Counted from the stretch's first letter, positions 1 to 8,986 are shown. The stretch is DNA of 42,080 nt from an uncultured Mediterraneibacter sp. (GCA_944376695.1 CALWDM010000020.1:1-42080), one strand, 5' to 3'. Made by a program: numbers and translations. The notes: generated from the sequence alone by a model not told the origin.

Positions 1-35
1 AGCCAGGCCTTGCACAGACCTGGCTCTTATTCTTT
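1..35 (+). terminator. Hairpin at the window edge, probable terminator
   Basis: AGCCAGG at 1-7 pairs with CCTGGCT at 18-24, followed by a moderately T-rich CTTATTCTTT. It probably ends a plus-strand gene outside the window. Confidence 0.4.
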
Positions 36-37
36 GC

Positions 38-87
38 AAAAAAGTGCTGCCGCACTAATTTAGTGCGACAGCCCCTTATTTTTTTAC
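38..87. terminator. Bidirectional intrinsic terminator
   Basis: CGCACTAA (51-58) pairs with TTAGTGCG (60-67), extended across one mismatch by GCTG (46-49) and CAGC (69-72). A T-run follows on the plus strand (about 77-85) and an A-run precedes (38-43), so the stem can terminate in either direction. Confidence 0.6.
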
Positions 88-211
88 TTTACGAATTGAA
101 GATATGTTATTATAATTAATCAGCCAATTAACCCTGCCATATTCATAAATCCTACTATCCCCTGTCAGCTTGTCTGTCATGCTTACTGACAGTGTTGCCT
201 GGGATTTCACA

Positions 212-255
212 TAAAACAGGACAAGGAACAGTTTTCTGTTCCTTGTCCGTTTTTC
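212..255 (-). terminator. Terminator of the Rrf2-led surface operon
   Basis: A perfect 13-bp stem, GGACAAGGAACAG (219-231) with its complement (236-248), closes a TTTT loop. On the minus strand it is followed by TGTTTTAT. It lies about 115 bases past the stop codon at 363. The plus-strand side also has TTTTT (250-254), so it may act both ways. Confidence 0.6.
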
Positions 256-362
256 TCCAGGGCGGGATAAAACCGCCCCGGGCCTCTTAAATTAAAAGAT
301 ATCTGCTGATCTTTATCAGGTCAGCTTGCTCCTGCAAAGGCGAAATCTGTCTGATTCCATCC

Positions 363-968
363 TTACACTGTCGACTCATCTGCCGGGTTTGTGAATGTAA
401 ATATTACGTTTGTGCTGTATGTTGTTCCATCCACAACGCCTGAGTTATCACTGATTTTAGCCTTACCAGACTGAGTAGCACCTGCACCGTCTGTCAGAAT
501 ACCTAATTCGTTATTAGTCTGTGTGACCACAGTATGAGGAGTAGTGAAAGTTCCAAGCTGCATGGTGGCGCTTCCAGCACTTCCAGTAAGTGGGAAGTTC
601 CCTTCCTCATTAGGCACATTAGCTTCTACAGTGATTCCGGAAGGAATGTTATCTGACTTAATCTCATCACCATCTGTTCCCGGTTGTTTCTGCTTTACAG
701 TAAATGTCACATCCGTACCTTTCGTGAATGTATCCGCTGTCTCAACATTACTGTCTGTCAGAGTAACCAGTTTCGGGAAATAAACCATCCAGTTATTTAC
801 TGACGTCTCTTCCGTACCCGGGTCTACCGGTTCAATCGGTCCTACACCGCCTGTCTTGTATTCGAACGTTGTTTCTCCTGATGCGGTCGTCTCTGCCATA
901 ACGGATGTACCCATCATTCCTACTGCCAGTGTTGCTGCGATTACTGCTGCGTAAACTTTTCTTCTCAT
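363..968 (-). CDS. Secreted 201-residue surface protein, paralogue of the giant protein's C-terminal domain
   Basis: Small exported protein of unknown function. Residues 1-25 form a signal peptide (basic start, hydrophobic core, VMA-E cleavage site). No transmembrane anchor or sorting motif follows. The mature part is beta-rich, starting with TTFEYKTGG and a Pro-rich stretch (PIEPVDPG). From about residue 60 it parallels the last ~150 residues of the 2128-residue protein upstream: YFPKLVTLTD against HYPKQITMLD, VTFTV against ITITP, and the closing VIFTFTNPA against IHFTFSKSA. It is the last gene of the operon. AAGGAG lies 8 bases before the ATG. The pairing with a small sortase-tailed protein recalls WxL-type surface clusters, but no WxL motif is visible. 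It could be a subunit or ligand assembled with the giant protein. Confidence 0.7.
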   Translation of the reverse strand: MRRKVYAAVIAATLAVGMMGTSVMAETTASGETTFEYKTGGVGPIEPVDPGTEETSVNNWMVYFPKLVTLTDSNVETADTFTKGTDVTFTVKQKQPGTDGDEIKSDNIPSGITVEANVPNEEGNFPLTGSAGSATMQLGTFTTPHTVVTQTNNELGILTDGAGATQSGKAKISDNSGVVDGTTYSTNVIFTFTNPADESTV

Positions 969-1041
969 ACTTTTTTCTCCTTCTCTTTTTGTTTTTTATG
1001 TATGCTCAACCCTCCTCCGGGGCGTTGAACCAGTGTCCTGA

Positions 1042-1094
1042 GGGGAGTAGTCCCCTGTCCTGCGGGAAGCCGCCCTCCTTTGGGAAGCCACCCT
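1042..1094 (-). repeat. Tandem 18-bp repeat plus hairpin between two surface genes
   Basis: The 139-bp gap between the 95- and 201-residue genes holds two adjacent 18-bp units (1059-1076 and 1077-1094, differing at 3 positions) and a GGGGA/TCCCC hairpin (1042-1055). It is GC-rich and has no T-run, so it is not an ordinary terminator. It may separate expression of the last gene from the rest of the operon. Confidence 0.5.
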
Positions 1095-1107
1095 TCCGGG
1101 GGAATAG

Positions 1108-1395
1108 TTATGCCTCCCCGCCTTCCTCCTCATTTCTCCTTTTGGTTCCCAAAAGGAGCAGGAGGAGGAGCATCCCGGAGCCGGAACCAAGCATCAGCCA
1201 TTTCCCCAGCTCCGCGTTGTCGCCTGTCTTCGCCGCGGCGCTCCCGCGGTCGATCTGCGTTTTCTTCGACGGCCGGTATACGAACTCCGTCGTCGCCTGC
1301 GCGTCCCCTGCTGCATGCACTTCCACCTCGCCTAAGGGCGCTGTCAGGAGGCACCGGCTGAAAATCCCGGTTAGAATCCATTTCTTCATTTTCAT
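1108..1395 (-). CDS. Small sortase-anchored surface protein (95 aa)
   Basis: A 95-residue exported protein. An N-terminal signal (KMKKWILTGIF, cleavage probably after VHA) is followed by only about 30 mature residues, including TTEFVYRP, which echoes TTFEYKTG in the neighbouring 201-residue protein. It ends in a sorting signal: AAAKTGD at about residues 54-60, a Leu-rich membrane segment, then KRRNEEE. The motif is of the xTGD type used by the glycosidases elsewhere in the window. AGGAGG lies 7 bases before the ATG. It sits 18 bp after the giant protein gene, which has no anchor of its own, so it could be the cell-wall base for that protein. The function is inferred. Confidence 0.7.
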   Translation of the reverse strand: MKMKKWILTGIFSRCLLTAPLGEVEVHAAGDAQATTEFVYRPSKKTQIDRGSAAAKTGDNAELGKWLMLGSGSGMLLLLLLLGTKRRNEEEGGEA

Positions 1396-1413
1396 TATTC
1401 CGCCTCCTGACTG

Positions 1414-4400
1414 TTAATTTCCTGCTGCCGACTTGCTGAATGTAAAGTGTATCGTTCCTGTAAACGGCGCTCCGTCCGCCACATTTGGCTCATTCTGTGA
1501 ACGGAAATACAACAGCAGTTGCGTTGGACTTGTAAAGTTCAACGTTCCCACTTTTCCGTCTGTACTGATCTGGGTACCCGTCAACGGCGGGTCGATTTCT
1601 CCGATGAAACAGGTCAGTTTGATTGTTTCCTCACTGCCGCCTGTATTTCTCGAGATTTCTATTGCGTCAGTGCTCCGCGCATCCCTGATCTCCTGAATCA
1701 CCACGTCCACCCCGGGATCCGGGTCAGGTATTTCTGCCGGATTTCCGTCGTCATCCCGGACAGGCGTTATCGTGATCTTCTGGTTTGCGGAATATATATG
1801 CTTATCCGCCGGGTTCACGTTGTCCAGCATGGTGATCTGTTTCGGATAGTGGATGATGCTCTCCACTTCGGTTCCCAGTACAGCCGTTGTAAGCGTCTCC
1901 ACGCTGGGGAGTGTTGTGATGCCGTTTATCTGCTCTTCCGAGAGAGCGATCTGGCCGAGTCCGCTCCGGCCAAAGTTCGCTGGAAGACTGTCTGTGACAT
2001 TACTTTCCGTCCAGGCATAGATACGGTACTGCGCACCGTCATCCCATTGCTGAGTCGTATCTGTCTTTGTGAAGGTTACCGTAAAGTTATCTGAATTAGC
2101 CGAATCTACTTCTATGGTGGCCTGTGCCACAGTCGCCGCCTTATCCACCTCTTCTCCCGTCAGTTGTCCTTTTCCATCCGTATTTAACATAGCAAATCTT
2201 CGGTACTGATTTTCACCCGGATTCTGCTTGTACAATGCCACATGCAGCTCTCCGGCGAATTTTGAATTGTTGAGCAGATCATTCACGGATATAATGCTGT
2301 TTCCCGCCGTCGCAAATGTGCCGCTGATCTTAATGTCGTCTCCCTCATAGAACATTTTGCCTTTGGTCTGGTTTTCTATTTTGAGAGCACCGCTCTCAGT
2401 TCCCTCGCTGTAGATCCGGGGAATCACATAAAGCTGCTCCGCATTGCAGGGGTAATCTGTCTTCGGGAGCGCTCCTGCCGCTTCCAGTGCTTCAGTATTG
2501 TCGTAAAGCCAACTTACACTGTTTTGTGTCTTGTCCCCATTTCCTGCGTTCCACATATAGAACCGGTATGTCATGGGGCTTATGCCTACTTCACTGATGC
2601 CGGTGAATTTTAAGACAATCTTTGTGAAGACATCTTCGCCGGCTTCCGATTTAGTTACAGTCACCGTAGGCTCATTAGAACCGTTAAATCTGCCATAATA
2701 AATGACGTCTGTCGCAGCCTTATTTACTCTCTGTGTAATGCTTTGATTTCCCAGGTCTATGACTCCCTTTTCAGTAAGCCCCCATTTATTGCTGTTGCTG
2801 CCTCTTGGCTCCTGTGCATAAACCGTGTAATAGGCAGTCTTGTCAGCGCTTTCGTTTACGTCTCCTTTCATGTAGAACGCAGCCTCCAGCGAATATTTGC
2901 CGTCTGCTTCCATGTACACTTTTGTTTCCACCGGGGTGACAGGCGGTTGTTCACCTCCTGCCTGCTGATTTTCCTCGCCGGGGTACATCAGGCCTTCCTG
3001 GCTGTACATGATCTTACTCATTTCCAGTTCAGTGCTTACGCTTGGCGCCTTTGTTCTGGAGTCTCCGTTTGCCGGGTTCAGGTTTGACTCTGTAAAATCG
3101 CTGCCTGCTTCGTTGGAGCTATTCCACGCCACGATGTAATAGACTGCTCCGTCCTCCCACTCCTTTGTAATGGTGTGAGCTCCGCCTGTCACCACGTCTG
3201 TAAAGTCATAGGCTGCGGTTACGGTATCATCTGACTTGGCGCCGTCTGACTCCACTTTCATTTCTACGCTTCCCGCATCCACTTTGTCTTCTGACGATCC
3301 TCCTCCCTGGCCGTCATCGAGAATCTCTCCTTCGAATACCCATCCTTTGGCCTCGTCATCGTTCGGATTTACTTTATACAAAGCTGTATGTACCTTGCTC
3401 TCTTCCGGTGCAGTATCTCCGACCTGAAGGCTTTCGGGATAATTCGGGTCGATTCCAAAATCTGCTGTCAGGGTAAAATCTGTCTCCGAGTAGATCAGTT
3501 TGGCTTCGGGGCTTGAGATCTGCGTAATCGCATCTCCTCCTGCGGTTGATACCTTCTTTGGCAGCACAGTGACAGTATGGGTCTCTCCGGGGATGTCCCG
3601 GGTGTCATCAAGGAACAGCTCCTTCGTCAGACTCGTCCTATTTGTCTCCGATGTTAAACTGCTTCCCGCATCCCGCAGCTGTCCACTGTCCGGCGCGTCT
3701 GTATTGCCATCGCTCCATGCGTGTACGCCGTAAACTGCGCCCTGATCCCACTGGTAGCTGATACTGCCCCCATTGTCTTTGACAGCAAAGGCAATGGTAA
3801 ATGTATCTCCATTCGTGGATACATCTTTGCCTTCTTCTGCCTCCGCTGCTTCCAGCTTCTGCCTGTTATTCTCAAAATAGGTTCCGCCCTCCAGCACTGT
3901 GCTCAGGCTTCCGTCTGCTTCTTTCTGGATAGTTCCGTAGCCGATCACACTGCTGCTGTCGCTGGATGGATCCGGCTGTGCCGGATCAGCGTCATCCCAG
4001 CCTTTCCTCTGTTTCGTCACCGCGAACTGTACGCCGTCCAGCGCGTCCGCATCTCCGCTGAATCCAAAGGTACCTGTGATCTTAAAAGAACCATTCTGTA
4101 CGCCCGGTTCCGGACTCCCATATGTATAGGTGGTCACCGCTGTGCCTTCCTTCAGGATGTTGTTCTCATCCGTGCTGGTGATTTCCTGACTGCCGTATAC
4201 CGGTACCAGAGTTACGGTTCCGCGGTTTTTGCCCGCCTCCCCAAACAGCGCATCCCAGACTTCTCCTGTCAGTTCGGACAGATCCAGACTATCGGTACCA
4301 GAGATGGAATAGGTGCGTGAGGCATCACTGCTATCTGTATACTGGATCTGAAATCCGCTGATTTGTCCGGGGCCTGTGTCTGCTGACAATATGCCAAAGA

Positions 4401-7400
4401 TCTCTGACAAATCGACGACATTGCTCTCACCGCTGACGCTGGTATAGAGCTGATTTTCCTGAGCAGTATTCCATGCATCTACCTGCGCTGCAGTGCCAGT
4501 GCCAGAAGTTTTGTCTGTATATGAATCTCGAATGGCGCTGTCATCAACGCTGACTTCTGCGGCGGACAGGTAGTAAAGTTCTGCTACCACATCGTCTTGT
4601 TGATTTAACGTTCCGCTTGTTGTACTTCTTAAGCCCAGCTTAAAATGCTTATTCGATATCTCATCAAAGATTTGATCTCTGTATCCTACAATCACGTCTT
4701 CAGAACCCTGTAGTGCCTGTACAGTACCTGTCTCAATGTCTTCAAAAGCGTCAGACTGATAATCTGCACCCGAATTAGCTCCTGTCTGCTTTTTGATCTG
4801 ATATTGGCCCCGGAGCATTGGATTCCCAGATGCATTTTCTACAGGACGTATTTCCAGTCTGTAAAACGATCTGCTGCTTTTCAGGAAATCCCCATCTGCC
4901 AATGCCTGATCATAAATTGCGTCGTAGTTTATAATATCTCCCGCGTGCCATTCGGTACTGCCATCCGGTGTTTTCAGTTGTAGTGTGTCGTATCTTTCTG
5001 TACCTCCATTAGTCTCTACAAGCCACGCCTCATAATGATCAAGATCAGGATACCTCTCCAGCACGGTTCCTGTGGGAACTATGATATAGTTTCTGCTCTG
5101 GCTATTTCCATATCCCAAATAAACTATTTGGCCGGTATTTATGTTGCCATTATCATAGAACTGAGCTCTGAACTCTACCGGCTGGGATTTTACGGTTATC
5201 GTAGTAGGAGGATTGTTCCCGTCAGTTCCAGTCAGGCCGATCGTGTACTCATATGCCCCTGTGGTCTTATTGTATGTCTGCGCTCCAATAGTTACGGCGG
5301 CATTAGAAGACGTTACCGACGGCGGCGAGTATCCCCGCCGTACCGCCAGTCCAAGTTTTATCGGACCAGAGTTCGGCACCATATAACTTCTAAATGTAAA
5401 CGGCATCTCTAAAGCGTAATATTTTCCCCCGGGCTGAGTCTTATTGTCCTGCGTCCGATATGTATAGCTTCTTCCTTTCATATCAGAAGCCATAGGGCTT
5501 TCGTCAGCATTTCCGTTCTTATCGATGTCCGGGTTCAGAATCACTGCTTCTGACGTTGCTGTACCTGAAAAATCCAGAATTGCATTTCTGTGCGCTCCTG
5601 CATTGGAATACTGCACCATCTTAAAGTCATGATAACAACCGCTCACTGTAACCTCGTAAGCATACCATTTCATGTCTTTGACCACGCCATTAAAGTTTGG
5701 ATTATTAGGGTTAAAGCTATAGAGCCAGGGGCTGGCGGCTGTTCCATACCCGCCCAAAGGAGTGGTACTAAACATATATCCGTCCCGGAATCTCCGTGGA
5801 TGCCGTCTCTCCGACTCGCTGGGATTGCTGAATTCATTGGACAATCCATACGCGACACACTTAATTGTAATCGTTCCTCCATTGTCCAGATCATAAGTTA
5901 CTGAGCCGCTTGTCGGCATTTTAAACGTTTGCCGCTCAAATGTATTCGTATAAAACGTTCCCTGCTCTGTGTATGCATCGAACGCAAGGGAATTTGGAAC
6001 AAGATTCCAGGAGTCTGCGTTTGTATTCCTGATTGCTGTTTCAAAACGAACAGTGACAGTTTCCCCGGCTCTCACCTCTCCTACAGGTGCATTGAATTTT
6101 TGTGTTCCGTCGGCAGACACTGCAACCTCTTGCGTTTCAGTTCCAAACCTTTGTGTCACGGCAGTGTCGAATACGCTGGCGTCACCGTCCTCATTCACCC
6201 TGTAGGTATGAACATAGGGCTTTCCTCCATCGAGATAATTTTTCAACCCATACCCTGGACGCCTTCCTCCACCGTTGGGCGTGTAATACGTTGGCGAGCT
6301 GTTATCTTTGTAGGCTGGCTCTGCTACAGTTGTGGAACCTATCTTCTTCGTATATGTTCTTGACATTCCTATTGTACGCGGATAGGCATTTGACAAAAGA
6401 CTTGGATTGACATCGATATCAGTGAACGCTGTGAACCATCTTTCACCTGTACCATAGATTTGTCCGCCTATAGTAATCTCAGCATCCTCGTCTTTCATGG
6501 TAAACACTCCGCTGTACTTTCTGTCTCCCTCTTCCGTAAGGCCGCTGCCTGTCACATTTTCTGTATTAAAGTTTGCCAACACGCCCCCGCTCTTTGCCTT
6601 AACTGAGACGGTCATATTTTCAAGTGAGCTTGGCAGAGTAAATTCTATCGAAACACGTTCAGTTGGTACGGCGGTTACACTGTTACCTGTACTATTTAAC
6701 TTGGAGTTCTTTACGGTAAGCCCGAACTCTGACCCAGCGATACCAGTCGAATTCGTCTTAAAGGTGATGCTTCTCTTCGGATTCTCAGGAACTTTATAGT
6801 AAAGCCTTACTTGCGCTCCATCAGGTATTTTATAGCCCACCTGTATATTTCCATAGTCAGCAGAAGTACCGGCTGTGTTTTCTCCAGTCGTGTAATACCA
6901 GGCTATGGAATCGCCGCTGCCATCCAGATCATGTGGATATATGCCGGTTACAGGAACTCCTGCTTCCTCGTCCGCTCCACTGATACTGATAAGCAGCGCT
7001 GCCTCCACATAAGTCCTTGTTATATCCCCTTCTTTATACTCCGGCGCATTCTCGCTGAATAGTCCTCCGAAGTAGGAAACAGGATCAGTCGCCAGACTTA
7101 ACCCCTTCTCTTCATAAGCATACTGATACACATCATGTGATGGCTGTTCTATAGATTCACCAGAAATAGCGTTTGCTCCATCCGCCAGCGTCTCCAGCTC
7201 TGCTTCCAGCACTGCCAGCGGAACGGTCTCCGGCGCATCTTCTGAAAGGGCTGCTGACTCACCGCTCTGTGAACCCCCGCCTGTCTGCTCCGACGACTTC
7301 TGAGGCGCAGCGGTGCTATTGTCGCTGGCTAAGTCCGGCTCTGACATGTTTTTTTCTTTCGCCGTCCGGATCTGGTCCACTGTCACTTCCAGTGTCTCCT

Positions 7401-7800
7401 CCCGCTGTACGGCCTTACCGGTCTCCGGGATGTTCTCGCCGTACTCCAGCGTATACGTATATGTCCCGTTTTCCGTCACTGTCATCTGGAAATGCTCCGG
7501 GTCATATTCTGTACCGTCCTCTTCGCGCTGAGTTGCCAGTTCTGTATCCGCTAAAAGGTTTTCCGCATTTCCTGTCAAAACTGCGCCTGTCCCGTCTTCC
7601 GTATAACTGACGTCTATCTGATAGCCGCTCTTTCCCTCCGCCAGGACATTGTTCAGCCCGCTGTAGTTGAGACCTGTAAGCACGGTCACCGCAGCGGCCA
7701 GCGCCGCCATGCACCGCCTCCACAGCGCATTTCTCCGTCTTCTGCTGTCTTTCCTTCTGTTATTGGTCTTACTGTTATCTGTCCTTCTGTTCCGTTCCAC
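1414..7800 (-). CDS. Giant modular secreted protein, adhesin-like (2128 aa)
   Basis: Very large exported protein of unknown function. The start is GTG with an ideal AGGAGGTGA 7 bases upstream. The N-terminus is an unusually long Arg-rich n-region (residues 1-29) before a hydrophobic segment (about 30-52). The rest is predicted beta-rich. A bacterial-repeat-like stretch lies near 870-930. Four tandem modules of roughly 190 residues begin near 1236, 1437, 1628 and 1812. Each opens with a strand such as IKISGTF and ends in a W-[DE]-x-GA-x-Y-x-x-x-AW signature (W1351, W1548, W1919; the third module has a diverged form at about 1740-1750). The C-terminal ~150 residues resemble the 201-residue protein of the same operon. 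There is no LPXTG-like tail, catalytic motif or enzyme fold I recognise. An adhesin or surface scaffold is the best guess. Confidence 0.7.
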   Translation of the reverse strand: MERNRRTDNSKTNNRRKDSRRRRNALWRRCMAALAAAVTVLTGLNYSGLNNVLAEGKSGYQIDVSYTEDGTGAVLTGNAENLLADTELATQREEDGTEYDPEHFQMTVTENGTYTYTLEYGENIPETGKAVQREETLEVTVDQIRTAKEKNMSEPDLASDNSTAAPQKSSEQTGGGSQSGESAALSEDAPETVPLAVLEAELETLADGANAISGESIEQPSHDVYQYAYEEKGLSLATDPVSYFGGLFSENAPEYKEGDITRTYVEAALLISISGADEEAGVPVTGIYPHDLDGSGDSIAWYYTTGENTAGTSADYGNIQVGYKIPDGAQVRLYYKVPENPKRSITFKTNSTGIAGSEFGLTVKNSKLNSTGNSVTAVPTERVSIEFTLPSSLENMTVSVKAKSGGVLANFNTENVTGSGLTEEGDRKYSGVFTMKDEDAEITIGGQIYGTGERWFTAFTDIDVNPSLLSNAYPRTIGMSRTYTKKIGSTTVAEPAYKDNSSPTYYTPNGGGRRPGYGLKNYLDGGKPYVHTYRVNEDGDASVFDTAVTQRFGTETQEVAVSADGTQKFNAPVGEVRAGETVTVRFETAIRNTNADSWNLVPNSLAFDAYTEQGTFYTNTFERQTFKMPTSGSVTYDLDNGGTITIKCVAYGLSNEFSNPSESERRHPRRFRDGYMFSTTPLGGYGTAASPWLYSFNPNNPNFNGVVKDMKWYAYEVTVSGCYHDFKMVQYSNAGAHRNAILDFSGTATSEAVILNPDIDKNGNADESPMASDMKGRSYTYRTQDNKTQPGGKYYALEMPFTFRSYMVPNSGPIKLGLAVRRGYSPPSVTSSNAAVTIGAQTYNKTTGAYEYTIGLTGTDGNNPPTTITVKSQPVEFRAQFYDNGNINTGQIVYLGYGNSQSRNYIIVPTGTVLERYPDLDHYEAWLVETNGGTERYDTLQLKTPDGSTEWHAGDIINYDAIYDQALADGDFLKSSRSFYRLEIRPVENASGNPMLRGQYQIKKQTGANSGADYQSDAFEDIETGTVQALQGSEDVIVGYRDQIFDEISNKHFKLGLRSTTSGTLNQQDDVVAELYYLSAAEVSVDDSAIRDSYTDKTSGTGTAAQVDAWNTAQENQLYTSVSGESNVVDLSEIFGILSADTGPGQISGFQIQYTDSSDASRTYSISGTDSLDLSELTGEVWDALFGEAGKNRGTVTLVPVYGSQEITSTDENNILKEGTAVTTYTYGSPEPGVQNGSFKITGTFGFSGDADALDGVQFAVTKQRKGWDDADPAQPDPSSDSSSVIGYGTIQKEADGSLSTVLEGGTYFENNRQKLEAAEAEEGKDVSTNGDTFTIAFAVKDNGGSISYQWDQGAVYGVHAWSDGNTDAPDSGQLRDAGSSLTSETNRTSLTKELFLDDTRDIPGETHTVTVLPKKVSTAGGDAITQISSPEAKLIYSETDFTLTADFGIDPNYPESLQVGDTAPEESKVHTALYKVNPNDDEAKGWVFEGEILDDGQGGGSSEDKVDAGSVEMKVESDGAKSDDTVTAAYDFTDVVTGGAHTITKEWEDGAVYYIVAWNSSNEAGSDFTESNLNPANGDSRTKAPSVSTELEMSKIMYSQEGLMYPGEENQQAGGEQPPVTPVETKVYMEADGKYSLEAAFYMKGDVNESADKTAYYTVYAQEPRGSNSNKWGLTEKGVIDLGNQSITQRVNKAATDVIYYGRFNGSNEPTVTVTKSEAGEDVFTKIVLKFTGISEVGISPMTYRFYMWNAGNGDKTQNSVSWLYDNTEALEAAGALPKTDYPCNAEQLYVIPRIYSEGTESGALKIENQTKGKMFYEGDDIKISGTFATAGNSIISVNDLLNNSKFAGELHVALYKQNPGENQYRRFAMLNTDGKGQLTGEEVDKAATVAQATIEVDSANSDNFTVTFTKTDTTQQWDDGAQYRIYAWTESNVTDSLPANFGRSGLGQIALSEEQINGITTLPSVETLTTAVLGTEVESIIHYPKQITMLDNVNPADKHIYSANQKITITPVRDDDGNPAEIPDPDPGVDVVIQEIRDARSTDAIEISRNTGGSEETIKLTCFIGEIDPPLTGTQISTDGKVGTLNFTSPTQLLLYFRSQNEPNVADGAPFTGTIHFTFSKSAAGN

Positions 7801-7821
7801 TTTCTCACCTCCTCCCTTCTT

Positions 7822-8307
7822 TTATTCTTTCTGGTTTATGAAAGTTTCTCCTGTTTCCGCGTCTATCCACACCTGACGCGCCTCATCTCCCTGTATGGCT
7901 CTGGCCGCCCAGTAGTATTTATCCTGTGCTTCTCTGACATTCATGGATTCTATTTCTGAGCCGTCACCCAGTTCGCTTATGATCAGTTCCGCCGCTTTCT
8001 CGCGGCTGACCCCCATGCTCTCTTCTTCTTCCTGAATCGCTCCCACGTCTACCTGCACGGTTCCGTCTTCCGCTACCGTCACTCCGGTCTGGGATTCGAT
8101 GAGGGCTTTTTCCTCCTCTGTAACTGCTCTTCTCTCTGCCGTTGTCTCAGCCCTGGAAGTCTGTCCCCCCTCTTCTGCTGTGTTCCCTGTCCCGTTCTTC
8201 TCTGGTCCCTTTGCGTAGCGGAAGTATCCCCCCGTCCCCACAGCCAGAATCACCACAGCGGCTGCGGTCAGGATCCATATCTTTTTTTGCCTTGTCTTTC
8301 TATTCAT
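7822..8307 (-). CDS. Membrane-anchored PepSY-domain protein
   Basis: A 161-residue protein with one N-terminal membrane segment (about residues 9-29) after a basic start, then a charged linker (30-75) and a C-terminal PepSY-like domain (about 95-161: REKAAELIISELGDG, then YYWAARA and VWIDAETGETF). PepSY domains are extracytoplasmic modules linked to inhibition of peptidases or to signalling. Here the domain probably acts outside the membrane on the secreted products of the operon. Its ATG overlaps the stop of the Rrf2 gene (ATGA), so the two are translationally coupled, and the giant protein gene starts 21 bp further on. Confidence 0.75.
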   Translation of the reverse strand: MNRKTRQKKIWILTAAAVVILAVGTGGYFRYAKGPEKNGTGNTAEEGGQTSRAETTAERRAVTEEEKALIESQTGVTVAEDGTVQVDVGAIQEEEESMGVSREKAAELIISELGDGSEIESMNVREAQDKYYWAARAIQGDEARQVWIDAETGETFINQKE

Positions 8308-8753
8308 GTGCCGTTACTCCTCAGATGATTATTTTTTCTCTCTCCTGCGTCCGCCATATCTGTGATCTCTTCCAGACTTCTGGAAAACCATCTGCTCTCC
8401 AGTTCCTCCTGGATGCGCTCGTAATACCTGTGCATCTTGCAGTCTGCCGACGCGCCGCGGCAGCAATAGGAATCCGGCTCCAGGCACCGGCTGATTTTAA
8501 TGGTCGGTTCCATGATCCTGAGCACTTCGTAAAGCGTGATCTCCCTGAGCGTCTTTCGGAGGTAATATCCTCCTTTCGCCCCGGCCAGGGAACCAAGAAG
8601 CCCCGCTTCCCGCAGCCTGCGGGCGATCTTGAGGAGATACTTCGGCGGGATCTTCGCCTGCTCTGCCACTGTGTTTCCAGACACAGGGGAGCTCATATTT
8701 CCCATACATAAAAGAAAGCGGATGGCATAGTCGGTCGTAGTGTTAAACTGCAT
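8304..8753 (-). CDS. Rrf2-family transcriptional regulator with a cysteine cluster
   Basis: A 149-residue Rrf2 regulator. The winged-helix N-terminus reads MQFNTTTDYAIRFLL, followed by the recognition region IPPKYLLKIARRLREAGLL and the wing AGAKGGYYL typical of the family. Four cysteines (C90, C97, C98, C105) sit where IscR/NsrR-type members bind an iron-sulfur cluster, so redox, NO or iron sensing is plausible. I chose the ATG at 8753 because AAGGGGAGAG precedes it and the family starts here; the longer frame to 8912 runs through a palindromic hairpin and is unlikely. It is the first gene of the surface operon and probably controls it, perhaps through the palindrome at 8824-8853. Confidence 0.85.
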   Translation of the reverse strand: MQFNTTTDYAIRFLLCMGNMSSPVSGNTVAEQAKIPPKYLLKIARRLREAGLLGSLAGAKGGYYLRKTLREITLYEVLRIMEPTIKISRCLEPDSYCCRGASADCKMHRYYERIQEELESRWFSRSLEEITDMADAGERKNNHLRSNGT

Positions 8754-8823
8754 TGTATTCTCTCCCCTTTCCTGCAGAAGCCTTTTCAAAACCTGTCCTG
8801 AGTGGTTTCCGTTCCTCAGAAAG

Positions 8824-8857
8824 AAAGCAACACAATAGACATTGTGTTGCTTTTTTT
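8824..8857. promoter_or_regulatory. Palindrome upstream of the Rrf2 gene (copy 1)
   Basis: A perfect 13-bp stem, AAAGCAACACAAT (8824-8836), with an AGAC loop and a seven-T run on the plus strand. It lies 70 bp before the Rrf2 ATG, in the leader of that operon. It may be an Rrf2 operator, an attenuator, or both. The 22 central bases are the exact reverse complement of those of copy 2. Confidence 0.55.
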
Positions 8858-8986
8858 CTGCCCCGCCGGAGGAGGACTTCTGCTTCAGGGCAGCAATAGA
8901 TAGCAAAATCAACAGGTTTCAGGCTGTTTATCACCGGGAAAAATGAACTTTATTTTCGATATTTTGTATTTTTTTTGAATTTTATG

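Larger units (their letters stand above)
1..362. other. Gene-free left edge with three hairpins
   Basis: No credible reading frame lies in these 362 bases. The stretch holds three strong hairpins (1-24, 46-72, 219-248), listed separately where they look like terminators. A GC-rich stem (GGGCGG 260-265 with CCGCCC 273-278) and a CTGAT/ATCAG stem near 302-318 lie in the 3' untranslated part of the gene that ends at 363. The segment therefore looks like a border between two converging transcription units. Confidence 0.6.

Noticed and set aside
260-278. GGGCGG/CCGCCC stem as a second terminator of the surface operon
   Set aside because: No T-run follows on the minus strand; the stem at 219-248 is the better candidate.
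905-1417. Long plus-strand frame opposite the small surface genes
   Set aside because: It is an antisense shadow of two genes that have good ribosome sites, signal peptides and a sorting tail.
8754-8934. N-terminal extension of the Rrf2 protein and the short overlapping frame up to 8934
   Set aside because: Both run through the palindrome at 8824-8853 and encode only its repeat; the family start and the ribosome site are at 8753.
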